64,000 nt of DNA from Mycolicibacter hiberniae (GCF_010729485.1 NZ_AP022609.1:3782001-3846000); one strand, 5' to 3'. Numbered from the stretch's first letter, positions 19,213-29,069 are shown. Program-made: numbers and translations. Notes: generated by a model from the sequence alone, not told the origin.

Positions 19213-20835
19213 CTACCGCCCCGGTTCCCGGTGGACTGGTTCCGCAGACTTGGGCCGTAACCAGGCCGGAAGCCAGTCTGGGGGCGCATCGGGCGCGCGG
19301 TCGAAAAAGCCGCCTGCCGGGTCGTCGGCCCACCCGTGTGCCCGCACCAGATCCTGTTGCGGCCGGTAGATCTGTCGAAACACCAACGCGCACAACACCA
19401 GCACCGCCAGGTCGCGCACCAGCACCGTGCTGGTGAACCACTGTTCGGGCAGGCTGCGGTCGGAAGCGCTGTAGAGGTAGTACATCCGCGGCACCCAGAC
19501 CAGCGCATCGACGGTCATCCAGGCCAGCAGGAGCCGGCGGTGTGGCAGCGCCAACACCGCCAGCGGCACCAGCCATAACGAGAACTGCGGGCTCCACACC
19601 TTATTGGTCAGCAGGAACGCCGCAACCACCAGGAACGCCAGCTGCGCTACCCGCGGCCGCCGGGGTGCGGTCAGCGCGACATAGCCGATCCCCAGGCAGC
19701 ACAGCGCGAACAGTGCGGCCACCACGCCGTTGAGCACTACCGGCGGCTGCCACATGCCCAGGTCGCCGTCGAACCCCTGCCAGCCGGTCAACGACCGCAC
19801 CACGTTGTACAGCGAATCCATGTCGTCGCCGCGACGCGAATTGAGCCGGAAGAATTCACTCCAGCCGCGCGGCGCGAACACCAGGATCGGCAGGTTGACC
19901 GCCAGCCAGCTCAGCGCCGCGGCCGCTGTGGTGCGGCCGGCCTCCCGCAGCCGGCCGGTGCGCACCCCCAGCACCAACAGCGGGAACAACAGCAGCACCG
20001 GGTATAGCTTGGCGGCCGCCCCCAGGCCGAGCAGCACCCCGGCGGCCGTGGGCCGCCGCCGCGCCCACGCCAACAGGCCCGCCCCGGCGAACGCGACGGC
20101 CAGTGCGTCGAAGTTGGTGAAGATCTGGAAGATCACCAGCGGCGACGCCGCCACCAGCGCGGCGTCCCAGATGCGCCGGCCGGCCAGCCCGGCGGTGGAC
20201 CACACCGTCGCCAGCCAGGCCAGGGCCAGACCCAGCGCGACGATGTCGAAGAACACCACCACCTCGGCGACCCCGCTGAGCGCCGGGATCTTCACCACTT
20301 TGGTGATGGCCGTGTACGTCTTCGCCAGGGCCATTGCCCCGTACTGGTACAGGCCGGTCAGCACCGGATATTCCATGTAGCGCACGGCGGGCAGCCCGTC
20401 GTAGCGGGTCTGCTCGTTGCCGGAGGAGTCCTTCTCCACCCAGCTGGACTTGTAGGGAAACTTGCCCTCGTCCAGCAGCTCCGCGGTGTAGAGCGGCACC
20501 ACATCGGAGTAGCAGAGCTGGAAGTAGGCGCGCTCGTGGTCCCAGTTGGCCACCCGCTGATCCGGGCTACCGCTGCCGGTGCTCTGCAGGCACGGTGACT
20601 TGGTGGTCCAGCCCAGGGCCAAGAACAGCACCGCGATCAAAAACATCACCCGAAGCGGCGTCATGAACCTGGTGCGCCCGATCAGCGCATGACGCCCCAC
20701 CGGTCCCCCGATGGTGTTGGACAGCGCGTGCCCGATGACATCGGTGCGGCTGGGGCAGTCCCGGTCGTCAGCACTGCGCAGGTCGGCCGCCAACGGACGA
20801 GGCGAGCAGACCGCGCGTTCGCCGGTTTCTGTCAC
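19213..20835 (-). CDS. GT87-family polytopic glycosyltransferase (DUF2029; Rv0051-like)
   Basis: 540 residues, starting with GTG that overlaps the upstream PBP stop by four bases (GTGA at 20832-20835), so translation is coupled. About 10 hydrophobic segments; GT87 features include an acidic first loop (VANWDHERAYFQLCYSDVVP), KFPYKSSW and a central AAAKLYPVLLL. GT87 enzymes use polyprenyl-phosphate-mannose or similar donors on the outer face (PimE is one). The acceptor is not known; adjacency to class A PBPs suggests an envelope role. The M. tuberculosis gene beside ponA1, Rv0051, is of this kind. Confidence 0.85.
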   Translation of the reverse strand: MTETGERAVCSPRPLAADLRSADDRDCPSRTDVIGHALSNTIGGPVGRHALIGRTRFMTPLRVMFLIAVLFLALGWTTKSPCLQSTGSGSPDQRVANWDHERAYFQLCYSDVVPLYTAELLDEGKFPYKSSWVEKDSSGNEQTRYDGLPAVRYMEYPVLTGLYQYGAMALAKTYTAITKVVKIPALSGVAEVVVFFDIVALGLALAWLATVWSTAGLAGRRIWDAALVAASPLVIFQIFTNFDALAVAFAGAGLLAWARRRPTAAGVLLGLGAAAKLYPVLLLFPLLVLGVRTGRLREAGRTTAAAALSWLAVNLPILVFAPRGWSEFFRLNSRRGDDMDSLYNVVRSLTGWQGFDGDLGMWQPPVVLNGVVAALFALCCLGIGYVALTAPRRPRVAQLAFLVVAAFLLTNKVWSPQFSLWLVPLAVLALPHRRLLLAWMTVDALVWVPRMYYLYSASDRSLPEQWFTSTVLVRDLAVLVLCALVFRQIYRPQQDLVRAHGWADDPAGGFFDRAPDAPPDWLPAWLRPKSAEPVHREPGR

Positions 20836-23180
20836 GGCTGCACCCCCGGTGCCGGTGGGGGCAGCGGCGGCGGAAGCGGCGGCGGCGGCGGAAACAGTTC
20901 CGGCATCGGGAATCCCGGCGGCCCCGGCGGCGGCTCGGCGCCGTCCGGCGGGGGCGCCGGCGGCGGCGCTTGCCACACCGGTGCGCGCAGCGGCGCCGAC
21001 CTCGGCGCACCGGCGAAGCCACCGATCTCGGGGGGCTTGGGGAACGCGACGATCGGATCGCCCGCCAGGGCGCCGTCCATGCTGGCCTTCCAGATGTCCC
21101 CCGGCAGGCCCGCGCCGTAGATGGGGCCGCCCCACTTGTTGGTCAGCGGTTCGGTGCCGCTGGCGGTGCCCACCCAGACCGCCGTCGACAACGTGGGCGT
21201 GTAGCCCACCATCCAGGCGTCACGGTTGGCGCCGGTGTCACCGAGCTGGGTGGTCCCGGTCTTGGCGGCGGCCGGTCGCCCCCCGGCCAGGCTGTGGCCG
21301 CCAGACCAGCTGGGGATCGCCTTCATGGCGTCGGTCACGTTGTCGGCGACGGCTGCGGGAATCCGATGCTCACCGGCGGGGGCGCTGTCGAAGAGCACCC
21401 GGTTGTCCGGCCCGACGACCTTCTGGATGAAATGCGGGCGGTGGTACACCCCCGAGGCGGCCAGGGTGGCGTACGCCGAGGCCATGTCGATCACGCGGGT
21501 CTGGTACTGGCCGAGCACGATGCCGTTGTTGGGCGGGCCGCCGCGGCCGTCCTCGGACAGGGTGAACGCGACGCCGGGAAAGCTCGTGGCGATCCCGGCC
21601 TGGTGCGCGGCTTCGGCGACGTCTTCGGGGCCGTTCCGGAGTTTGAGCATCAGTCGGTAATAGGACGTGTTGAGGGACCGTTTGAGTGCCTCGGCGAGGT
21701 TGCACACCCCGCAGCCCGCGCCCCCCACGTTACTGATCTTGATCCCCCCGACCTTCAACGGCGAGCTGTCCACCTGATAGCCCAGCCCGATCCCCTGCTT
21801 CAACGCAGCCACCAACGCGAACACCTTGAACGACGAGCCGGTCTGCAAACCCGCCTGGGCGAAGTCGAAGCCGCCCGCCTCCGCACCACCGTAGTAGGCC
21901 AGCACCGCACCGTCGCGGGGGTCGATGGAGACCACCGCGGTCCGCAGCGACGGCTTCTGCCCCGCCATGGCCGCCGTCACCGCCTTCTCCACGGCCCGCT
22001 GCGCCTTCATGTCGATCGTGGTGGTGATGCGCAGTCCCTCCATGTTCAGGGCCTGCTCGTCGATGTGGAACAGGTCGAGCAGTTCTTCGGTGACCCGGCG
22101 CGCAATCAGTCCCTTGGGCCCCCATGCCTGGTCGGCGTTGCGGGCCTGGTCCGGCGGGATGGTGGCCGGGAAGCTCTGCCGGGCCCGCTCGCTGAGTGTC
22201 AGGGCGCCGGTCTGGACCATGCCGTCGAGCACCCAGTTCCAGCGCTCGAGGGCCAGGCCGGGGTTGATCGCCGGATCCAGCGTGGACGGCCGCTGGATCA
22301 CCGCCGCCAGCAGCGCCCCTTCGGAGACGGTGAGGTCCTCGACGCGCTTGTCGAAGTACGCCCGCGCCGCCGCGGAGATCCCGTAGGTGGTGCGTCCGAA
22401 GTAGATGATGTTGAGGTAGGCCTCCAGCACCTCGTCTTTGGGCCACTCCTGGCTCATCTTGGCCGCGATGACGAGTTCTTTGCCCTTGCGGACCAATCCC
22501 CCGACGCCCACTCGTTCCGAGCCGACCAGTGCGTTCTTGACGTACTGCTGGGTGATGGTCGATCCGCCCTGGGTGTCCCCTCCGAGCAGATTGTTCCTGA
22601 CTGCCCGCACCAGCCCCGTGATAGAGAACCCGGCGTTGGTGTAGAAGTCGCGGTCCTCGGCGGCCAGCACCGCGTCACGCACGTGGACCGGTACTCGGTC
22701 CAGGCTGATGTCGATCCGGTTGCCGTCCGGCGGAACGATTTTCGCCAGCTCGGTGCCGTCAGCGGCGAGGATGGTCGACACCTGACTGGTGGGGATGTCG
22801 CCCGGCTCGGGGATGTCCACCGCCCGGTAGGCCATTGCGAAGGTGACCAGGGGCGCCGCCACCAGCATCGCGGCGGTCACGTAGAGGCCCCACCGGATCC
22901 ACTGCCAGCTGCGGCGCCGCCGGTCCTCGGGTTCGGCCGCGCTGTCGGCGGCCGGGTGAGCCGGCCGGCAGGTGTTTTCGTCGTCGGGGCGCGGCCGCTC
23001 CATGGCGGCCTTGACCACTTCGAGGCGCTGCTGCAGATCCGCGTCGTCATCTGTGTCCTGCGCGCAGGGCTCGGGCTGCACGCGCTGCGATGGGGCATCC
23101 CGTGCGGCATCAGTGGTCGTCAGAAAATCCTCTTCGTCAGCACTGTGGGTTCCCGGCGCCGGCGGGCGGTGCGTGGTCAC
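20832..23180 (-). CDS. Class A penicillin-binding protein, diverged tandem copy of PonA1
   Basis: 782 residues from GTG 23180. Cytosolic tail, one TM (about 95-117), GT51 glycosyltransferase with catalytic Glu in AAEDRDFY and GGSTITQQYVKN, then a transpeptidase with TGSSFK (SxxK), SLN and KTGTTQ. It shares very long stretches with the neighbouring PonA1 copy 190 bases upstream, but the cytosolic tail and the Pro-rich C-terminus differ: the VIQP...PPTTI tail typical of PonA1 is replaced by a PPPLPPP-rich end. All catalytic motifs are intact. Translationally coupled to the GT87 gene by a 4-base overlap. Confidence 0.93.
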   Translation of the reverse strand: MTTHRPPAPGTHSADEEDFLTTTDAARDAPSQRVQPEPCAQDTDDDADLQQRLEVVKAAMERPRPDDENTCRPAHPAADSAAEPEDRRRRSWQWIRWGLYVTAAMLVAAPLVTFAMAYRAVDIPEPGDIPTSQVSTILAADGTELAKIVPPDGNRIDISLDRVPVHVRDAVLAAEDRDFYTNAGFSITGLVRAVRNNLLGGDTQGGSTITQQYVKNALVGSERVGVGGLVRKGKELVIAAKMSQEWPKDEVLEAYLNIIYFGRTTYGISAAARAYFDKRVEDLTVSEGALLAAVIQRPSTLDPAINPGLALERWNWVLDGMVQTGALTLSERARQSFPATIPPDQARNADQAWGPKGLIARRVTEELLDLFHIDEQALNMEGLRITTTIDMKAQRAVEKAVTAAMAGQKPSLRTAVVSIDPRDGAVLAYYGGAEAGGFDFAQAGLQTGSSFKVFALVAALKQGIGLGYQVDSSPLKVGGIKISNVGGAGCGVCNLAEALKRSLNTSYYRLMLKLRNGPEDVAEAAHQAGIATSFPGVAFTLSEDGRGGPPNNGIVLGQYQTRVIDMASAYATLAASGVYHRPHFIQKVVGPDNRVLFDSAPAGEHRIPAAVADNVTDAMKAIPSWSGGHSLAGGRPAAAKTGTTQLGDTGANRDAWMVGYTPTLSTAVWVGTASGTEPLTNKWGGPIYGAGLPGDIWKASMDGALAGDPIVAFPKPPEIGGFAGAPRSAPLRAPVWQAPPPAPPPDGAEPPPGPPGFPMPELFPPPPPLPPPLPPPAPGVQP

Positions 23181-23371
23181 CGCCGGCCGCGTTGTCTCCG
23201 CGGGTCAGAGTCGGGCGGGCAGGCCTCCACCATTCCTGGCCGGGTGTCACCGGGCGCGCCGAACGACGAAGTGCTCAGCAGCCCGTTTCGCACCCCGCGT
23301 CGCTGCAGTCGCATGGCGACCAGCCTACGTGCGTGCAGGCAACGTCGAGTTGAATCCAGATCACGAACGCA

Positions 23372-25837
23372 CTACGGCGCGTGCGGTGGGGGCTCGGCCG
23401 GCGGGGGGACCCCCGGCTCGGAAGCCGCCGGCGCAGGCGCGGGCGGGGCGACCTGGATCGTGGTGGGCGGTCCGATCGGGATGGTGATTCCCGGGGCGAT
23501 CTCGATCGTCGGCTGAATGACGGTTTCGGTCGGCGGCGGCGGACCGTCCTCCACCGGCGGCGGGGGCGGCGGCGCGGCCGGGACGCCCGCGTAACCGCCG
23601 ATCTCAGTGGGCGTGGGGAATGACTCGTTGGGGGTGCCCTGCAGGGCACCGTCCATGGTGGCCTTCCAGATGTCGGCCGGAATGCTCGCGCCGTAGACCG
23701 GGCCGCCCCACTGGTTCACCAGGGGTTCGTCTCCCCCGGTGGTGCCCACCCAGACCGCGGTCGACAGCGACGGCGTGTAGCCGACCATCCAGCCGTCCCG
23801 GTTGGCCCCGGTGTCGCCCAGCTGCGTGGTTCCGGTCTTGGCCGCCGACGGCCGTCCGCCGGCCAGGTTGTGCCCACGCGACCAGGCGGCGATGGGCTGC
23901 ATGGCCGCGGTGACGTTGTCGGCCACCGCCTTGGGGATGCGCTGCTCGCCGGTGTCTTCGGCGTTCTTCGCGTCGAAGAGCACCCGGCCGTCCGCGCTGA
24001 CCACCTTCTCCACGAAGTGCGGCGGGTGATAGACGCCCGAGGCCGCCAGGGTCGCGTAAGCGGAGGCCATGTCGATCACCCGGGTTTGGTACTGGCCCAG
24101 CACCACACCGCCTTCCGGCGGTCCCCCGTCCTGGGACAGGGTGTGCGGCACGCCCGGGAAGCTCTTGGCCACGCCGGCCTGATGCGCCGCGTCGGCGACG
24201 TCCTGCGCCCCGTTCTTGAGCTTGAGCATCAGCCGGTAGTAGGCGGTGTTCAGCGAGCGCTTGAGCGCCTCGGCGATGTTGCAGACACCGCAGCTCTCAC
24301 CCTCGGAGTTGGTGATCTTGGTGCGCCCGTTGTCCAGCGTCAGCGGGGAGCTGTCGATCTGATAGCCCAGCCCGATGCCCTGCTCGAGCGCGGCCACCAG
24401 CGCGAACACCTTGAACGACGACCCGGTCTGCAGCCCGGCCTGGGCGAAGTCGAACCCGGTGGCATCCGAGCCCCCGTAGTAGGCGCGCACCCCGCCGTCA
24501 CGCGGGTCGATGGACACGACCGCGGAGCGCATGTTGGGGATCTGGTCTTTGAGGTAGGTGGCCACCGCGTCCTCGGCGGCTTTTTGCGCCTCGGGATCGA
24601 TGGTGCTGGTGATCTGCAGGCCCTGGGTGTTGAGGGTCTGTTCGTCGATGTTGAACAGCTCGAGCAACTCCCGGGTGACCTGCCGCTGGATCAGCCCGTT
24701 GGGCCCGGTGGTGATGTTCTGCGCGCGGGCCAACTCGGGGGACACCGTGACCGGGAACTCCTGTGCCGCACGTTCGGCGGCCGAGAGGGCGCCGGTCTCC
24801 ACCATCCCGTCGAGCACCCAGTTCCACCGGTCCAGGGCGCCTTCGGGATCCACCGCGGGATCCAGGGTCGAGGGACGCTGGATCAGAGCGGCCAGCAGCG
24901 CGCCCTCTGCGATGTCGAGTTGCTCGACGGGCTTGTCGAAGTAGGCCCGCGTCGCCGCGGCGATCCCGTAGGCGCCGCGCCCGAAGTAGATGATGTTCAG
25001 ATAGGCCTGCAGCACATCGTCTTTGCGCCACGCGCTGGACATCTTGGTGGCGATCACCAGTTCTTTGGCCTTGCGAACCAATCCGCCCATACCGGCGCGC
25101 TCGGATCCGACCAGCGCGTTTTTGACGTACTGCTGGGTGATCGTCGATCCACCCTGGGTGTCGCCGCCGAAGATGTTGTTCTTGATCGCGCGCAGGAATC
25201 CCGACACCGAGAACCCGGGGTTGGAGTAGAAGTCGCGATCCTCGGCGGCCAGCACCGCGTTACGCACGTACACCGGCACCTGGGAGATATCGATATCGAC
25301 GCGATTGCCTTCCGGCGGCACGATCTTGGCGAGCTCGGATCCGTCACTGGCCAGGATCGTCGAGACCTGGTTGGTCCGGATGTCGCCCGGCGAGGGCACA
25401 TCGGTGATCGAGTAGGCCATCCCGAAGGTGACCATGGGTAGCAGCAGCATCACCGCTACGGCGACATAGCAGCCGCGGCGGATCCACCTCCAGTTCGGCG
25501 GGTGCCGCCGCAGCCACTCCAGGGGAGTGGGTCCAGCGGGCCGGGCGGCATGACCGGACGGCTCGGGACGCCGCGGGGGCGGCGCGGCCGGCGTGGCCGG
25601 CGGCGGCTCGCGCCGCGGGATCCGTGCGCTCAGCGCAGGCTCGCGTTGCGGCGCCGCTCCGTCCAGGGCCGCCTTGACGGCGTCGATCGGATCCCGCAGG
25701 TCGGCAGTCACCGCGTCGTCGACGGCGGGGATGATCGTGGTCTGCCGATCATCGGGCTCCGCCGCTGGGCGTCGGTCGCCAGCGTTCCAGGACTGGGCCG
25801 AGCCAGGGTCGGACCCGTCGTCGTAATGCCTACTCAC
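23372..25837 (-). CDS. ponA1: Bifunctional penicillin-binding protein PonA1
   Basis: 821 residues from GTG 25837, overlapping the upstream DUF5318 gene by 8 bases. Long cytosolic tail (1-120), TM about 122-142, GT51 with Glu199 in AAEDRDFY, transpeptidase with Ser473 in TGSSFK, SLN and AKTGTTQ, and a Pro-rich periplasmic tail with IEIAPGITIPIGPPTTI. This tail and the NQVSTILASDGSE start of the ectodomain identify it as the PonA1 ortholog. Polymerises and cross-links peptidoglycan at the poles; the cytosolic tail has TTIIP-like threonines that are phosphorylation candidates (inference). Confidence 0.96.
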   Translation of the reverse strand: MSRHYDDGSDPGSAQSWNAGDRRPAAEPDDRQTTIIPAVDDAVTADLRDPIDAVKAALDGAAPQREPALSARIPRREPPPATPAAPPPRRPEPSGHAARPAGPTPLEWLRRHPPNWRWIRRGCYVAVAVMLLLPMVTFGMAYSITDVPSPGDIRTNQVSTILASDGSELAKIVPPEGNRVDIDISQVPVYVRNAVLAAEDRDFYSNPGFSVSGFLRAIKNNIFGGDTQGGSTITQQYVKNALVGSERAGMGGLVRKAKELVIATKMSSAWRKDDVLQAYLNIIYFGRGAYGIAAATRAYFDKPVEQLDIAEGALLAALIQRPSTLDPAVDPEGALDRWNWVLDGMVETGALSAAERAAQEFPVTVSPELARAQNITTGPNGLIQRQVTRELLELFNIDEQTLNTQGLQITSTIDPEAQKAAEDAVATYLKDQIPNMRSAVVSIDPRDGGVRAYYGGSDATGFDFAQAGLQTGSSFKVFALVAALEQGIGLGYQIDSSPLTLDNGRTKITNSEGESCGVCNIAEALKRSLNTAYYRLMLKLKNGAQDVADAAHQAGVAKSFPGVPHTLSQDGGPPEGGVVLGQYQTRVIDMASAYATLAASGVYHPPHFVEKVVSADGRVLFDAKNAEDTGEQRIPKAVADNVTAAMQPIAAWSRGHNLAGGRPSAAKTGTTQLGDTGANRDGWMVGYTPSLSTAVWVGTTGGDEPLVNQWGGPVYGASIPADIWKATMDGALQGTPNESFPTPTEIGGYAGVPAAPPPPPPVEDGPPPPTETVIQPTIEIAPGITIPIGPPTTIQVAPPAPAPAASEPGVPPPAEPPPHAP

Positions 25838-26255
25838 TGGCGGTACGGGCTCCGCCGCGTGCCGTGCGCCGACCGCGCGATCCCTTGGGCGGGCGGGCGA
25901 TGCCCAGCACGTAGGACTTCACCAGATGATTCCAGCTGCAGGTGCGGCAGACCTCGACCACGTGCACCGAGAACTCCGGGTAACGGGTGGCCAACAACAC
26001 CAATTCCTCGGCCGAGCGCGCCGAACCGGAGACCGGGCCGAGATGATCGCCGTAGACCCACGACACCAGCGTGAGCTGCTCTTTGCGGCAGATGGGACAG
26101 ACCACCGCGCTCTGCTTGCCGTGGTACTTCGCGGCCCGCAGCAGATACGGGTTGGCGTCACAGACTTCGGAGACCCCGGTGCGCCCGGAATAGACCTCGG
26201 CCAGCAGGGAACGGCGCCGGAGCGCGTAGTCCACTATCTGTCGCTGCAATCGCAC
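25830..26255 (-). CDS. DUF5318 zinc-ribbon-like protein (Rv0049-like)
   Basis: 141 residues from GTG 26255. Conserved mycobacterial protein of unknown function. Two cysteine pairs, CPIC (about 73-76) and CRTC (about 112-115), suggest a bound metal; the C-terminus is basic. I choose GTG 26255 (VRLQRQIVDYALRR) because a TACTCT -10 box lies 7 bases before it and the family begins there; the frame is also open from GTG 26282. Its stop overlaps the start of ponA1, so the two are probably co-expressed. Confidence 0.85.
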   Translation of the reverse strand: MRLQRQIVDYALRRRSLLAEVYSGRTGVSEVCDANPYLLRAAKYHGKQSAVVCPICRKEQLTLVSWVYGDHLGPVSGSARSAEELVLLATRYPEFSVHVVEVCRTCSWNHLVKSYVLGIARPPKGSRGRRTARGGARTASE

Positions 26256-26268
26256 GCTGACCAGAGTA
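26256..26268 (-). promoter_or_regulatory. Leaderless promoter of the DUF5318-ponA1 operon
   Basis: TACTCT (minus, 26263-26268) is a TANNNT box 7 bases before GTG 26255. It decides the start codon in favour of the shorter protein. Confidence 0.5.
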
Positions 26269-26354
26269 CGTCGGGTGCTCACGGGCCGTGGCGATCAACG
26301 CCCCTAACCGGTCACAACCGGCGGATTCGCGATCACCGCGGGGCACGATTCTTT

Positions 26355-26367
26355 TACTATCGTCGCC
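26355..26367 (+). promoter_or_regulatory. Leaderless promoter of the DUF1707 gene
   Basis: TACTAT at 26355-26360 stands 7 bases before the GTG at 26368; no ribosome site is seen. Divergent from the DUF5318 promoter 87 bases away. Confidence 0.55.
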
Positions 26368-27219
26368 GTGGCAACGCGACAGACCGCAGGCACCCGAGCC
26401 AAAGACAGTGACCGCGAAGACGTCTGTCGAATCCTGGACAGCGCCCTCGCCGATGGACAGCTTTCCAGCGCCGAGCATCAGGAACGGATCCGCACGGCAA
26501 CGCGGGCCGTGACCCTGGGCGACCTTTACGCCCTGGTCAGCGACCTGCAGGCCCAAGCCGCGCCGGTCAAGTTGCCCACCCTGCACGCCCCGTCGAAGTT
26601 CGCCGAGCACGGTGCCGCGGTCAAGGCGCTGGGCGCACTGGCCGGCGCGCTGCTGGTCGGGATGGTCCTGGGCTGGGCGCTGTACGGGAATACCAGCTCG
26701 CCGCTGAACTTCACCTCCGACCCGGGCGCCAAGCCGGACGGCGTCGCGCCGGTGGTGCTGACTCCACCACGGCAGCTGCAGTCGCTCGGGGGGCTCACCG
26801 GCCTGCTGGAGCAGGCCCGCCAGAAGTTCGGCGACACCATGGGCTACCGGCTGGTGATCTATCCGGACTACGCATCTTTCGAGCGGCCCGATCCGACCGA
26901 AGAGCGCCGCAAACTGGACTACCTCTACCGGGGCGGCTGGGACGACCCGTCCACCACGTCCAAGGGCACCGACGACGTTCTGGTCGATGTGAGCGCCTTC
27001 GACGCCAAGGCCGCGGTCGGGATTCTGCGCGGGGGCGCTGAAACCCTCGGCATCAAGCCGGCCGATGTGAAAAGCACCTATCTGATCGTCGATCCGGCCC
27101 GGGACCCGACGACGCCGGGGGCGCTGGCCCTGTCGGTCTACATCTCCAGCGACTACGGCAGCGGCTACATCGCCTTCGCCGGCGACGGCACCATCAAGCG
27201 CATCAATTACCCGTCCTGA
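26368..27219 (+). CDS. DUF1707 single-pass membrane protein (Rv0048c-like)
   Basis: 283 residues. N-terminal DUF1707 domain (about 13-60: DREDVCRILDSALADGQLS, HQERIRTATRAVTLGDL), a TM segment near residues 88-108 (LGALAGALLVGMVLGWALYG), then an external domain of about 170 residues without a recognised fold. Conserved among mycobacteria; function unknown. GTG start fixed by the leaderless promoter. Divergent from the DUF5318-ponA1 operon and upstream of padR-ino1. Confidence 0.82.
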   Translation: MATRQTAGTRAKDSDREDVCRILDSALADGQLSSAEHQERIRTATRAVTLGDLYALVSDLQAQAAPVKLPTLHAPSKFAEHGAAVKALGALAGALLVGMVLGWALYGNTSSPLNFTSDPGAKPDGVAPVVLTPPRQLQSLGGLTGLLEQARQKFGDTMGYRLVIYPDYASFERPDPTEERRKLDYLYRGGWDDPSTTSKGTDDVLVDVSAFDAKAAVGILRGGAETLGIKPADVKSTYLIVDPARDPTTPGALALSVYISSDYGSGYIAFAGDGTIKRINYPS

Positions 27220-27263
27220 TCTGCCCGTTTCCCAGGGCTGACGAGCAGGCTGCCGGTAGCCAC

Positions 27264-27293
27264 TTGGGTTTGGTTATATCGACGCGATACTAT
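27264..27293 (+). promoter_or_regulatory. padR promoter with overlapping palindrome (candidate PadR operator)
   Basis: TTGGGT (27264-27269) and TACTAT (27288-27293), 18 bases apart, resemble -35 and -10 boxes. The inverted repeat TATCG-ACG-CGATA (27277-27289) lies in the spacer. Its place just upstream of a PadR gene suggests autoregulation (inference). Confidence 0.45.
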
Positions 27294-27344
27294 TGCGCGA
27301 ACCGTCGAACGGTCGTAGCTACGCCATCTCAGGAGGTGATCGGA

Positions 27345-27887
27345 GTGCTGGAGCTTGCCATCTTGGGCTTGCTGCTCGAGTCTCCGATGCACGGCTACGA
27401 ACTGCGGAAACGGTTGACCGGTCTGCTGGGTGCGTTCCGGGCGTTCTCCTACGGCTCGCTGTATCCCGCGCTGCGGCGGATGCAGGCCGCCGGGGTGATC
27501 GCCGAAGACGCCGCGCCGACGGGAACCCCGGTGCGCCGGGCCCGCCGGGTGTACCGGCTGACCGACGCCGGCCGTCAGCGGTTCAACGAGTTGGTGTCCG
27601 ACACCGGCCCGCAGAACTACACCGACGACGGCTTCGGAGTCCACCTGGCGTTCTTCAACCGCACCCCCGCCGAGGCTCGGATGCGGATTCTCGAAGGCCG
27701 CCGCCGGCAGGTGGAAGAACGCCGGGAAGGCCTGCGCAACGCGGTAGCACGGGCCAGCAACTCGTTGGATCGCTACACCCGTCAGCTGCACCAGCTCGGA
27801 CTGGAGTCCAGCGAGCGGGAGGTCAAGTGGCTCAACGAGCTGATCGCGGCCGAACGCGTGTCGCAGGGCCGGGCCGAACAACCCTGA
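27345..27887 (+). CDS. PadR-family transcriptional regulator (Rv0047c-like)
   Basis: 180 residues from GTG 27345, which has a perfect AGGAGGTGATC ribosome site. The start [23 protein letters not shown] is the canonical PadR winged helix (residues 1-85, with [16 protein letters not shown] as recognition region), followed by an alpha-helical dimerisation domain with [15 protein letters not shown]. The frame is open upstream to 27264, but without support. 65 bases before ino1, so it probably regulates or accompanies inositol synthesis; ligand unknown. Confidence 0.9.
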   Translation: MLELAILGLLLESPMHGYELRKRLTGLLGAFRAFSYGSLYPALRRMQAAGVIAEDAAPTGTPVRRARRVYRLTDAGRQRFNELVSDTGPQNYTDDGFGVHLAFFNRTPAEARMRILEGRRRQVEERREGLRNAVARASNSLDRYTRQLHQLGLESSEREVKWLNELIAAERVSQGRAEQP

Positions 27888-27952
27888 TCCGCCGGACGCG
27901 GACCTCGGGGAACCACAACACAGCACGTCAGCAGATAAAGGAGAGCGTCGAA

Positions 27953-29044
27953 ATGACTGAGCAAACGACGGATGTGCGGGTCGCCATTGTCGGCGTTGGT
28001 AACTGCGCGTCCTCGCTGGTCCAGGGCGTCCAGTACTACCAGAACGCCGATGACACCTCCACGGTCCCCGGCCTGATGCACGTGCGCTTCGGCCCGTACC
28101 ACGTCCGCGATGTGAAGTTCGTCGCCGCGTTCGACGTGGACGCCAAGAAGGTCGGCTTCGACCTGTCCGAGGCCATCTTCGCCTCGGAGAACAACACCAT
28201 CAAGATCGCCGACGTACCGCCGACCAACGTCATCGTGCAGCGCGGCCCGACCCTCGACGGCATCGGCAAGTACTACGCCGAGACCATTGAGGTCTCCGAC
28301 GCCGAGGCCGTGGACGTGGTGGCGGCGCTGCGCGAGGCCAAGGTCGACGTGCTGGTCTCCTACCTGCCGGTCGGCTCGGACGAGGCCGACAAGTTCTACG
28401 CTCAGTGCGCCATCGACGCCGGCGTGGCGTTCGTCAACGCGCTGCCGGTCTTCATCGCCTCCGACCCGGTCTGGGCCAAGAAGTTCGCCGACGCGGGCGT
28501 GCCGATCGTGGGCGACGACATCAAGAGCCAGGTGGGCGCGACCATCACCCACCGCGTGATGGCCAAGCTGTTCGAAGACCGCGGGGTCACCCTGGACCGC
28601 ACCTACCAGCTCAACGTGGGCGGCAACATGGACTTCAAGAACATGCTCGAGCGCGAGCGTCTGGAATCCAAGAAGGTGTCCAAGACCCAGGCTGTGACGT
28701 CGAACCTGACCGGCTCGCTGGCCGGCAAGATCGACGACAAGAACGTCCACATCGGGCCGTCCGACCACGTGGCCTGGCTCGACGACCGCAAGTGGGCCTA
28801 CGTCCGGCTGGAGGGCCGCGCTTTCGGTGACGCACCGCTGAACCTGGAGTACAAGCTCGAGGTGTGGGACTCGCCGAACTCGGCCGGCATCATCATCGAC
28901 GCGGTGCGCGCCGCCAAGATCGCCAAGGACCGCGGCATCGGCGGCCCGATCATCCCCGCCTCGGCCTACCTGATGAAGAGCCCGCCCAAGCAGCTGCCCG
29001 ACGACGTCGCGCGCGCCGAACTGGAAGAATTCATCGTCGGCTAG
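27953..29044 (+). CDS. ino1: Myo-inositol-1-phosphate synthase
   Basis: 363 residues. NAD-dependent conversion of glucose 6-phosphate to inositol 1-phosphate, the first step to phosphatidylinositol, PIMs, LM/LAM and mycothiol. Rossmann motif [12 protein letters not shown] near residues 13-24; the stretch [16 protein letters not shown] and [11 protein letters not shown], part of the active site, are intact. AAAGGAGAG before the ATG. Third gene of the plus-strand run after padR and 25 bases before the hydrolase. Confidence 0.97.
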   Translation: MTEQTTDVRVAIVGVGNCASSLVQGVQYYQNADDTSTVPGLMHVRFGPYHVRDVKFVAAFDVDAKKVGFDLSEAIFASENNTIKIADVPPTNVIVQRGPTLDGIGKYYAETIEVSDAEAVDVVAALREAKVDVLVSYLPVGSDEADKFYAQCAIDAGVAFVNALPVFIASDPVWAKKFADAGVPIVGDDIKSQVGATITHRVMAKLFEDRGVTLDRTYQLNVGGNMDFKNMLERERLESKKVSKTQAVTSNLTGSLAGKIDDKNVHIGPSDHVAWLDDRKWAYVRLEGRAFGDAPLNLEYKLEVWDSPNSAGIIIDAVRAAKIAKDRGIGGPIIPASAYLMKSPPKQLPDDVARAELEEFIVG

Positions 29045-29069
29045 ATCACGCACTCGCCGCGGGGGGGAA

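Noticed and set aside
20970..23516. 848-codon open frame on plus opposite the second PBP
   Set aside because: Typical antisense shadow of a GC-rich gene; the PBP on minus has all catalytic motifs.
27908..27930. GGGAACC...CGTC before ino1 as an extracytoplasmic-sigma promoter
   Set aside because: The spacing between the two elements is only 12 bases; 16-18 is needed.
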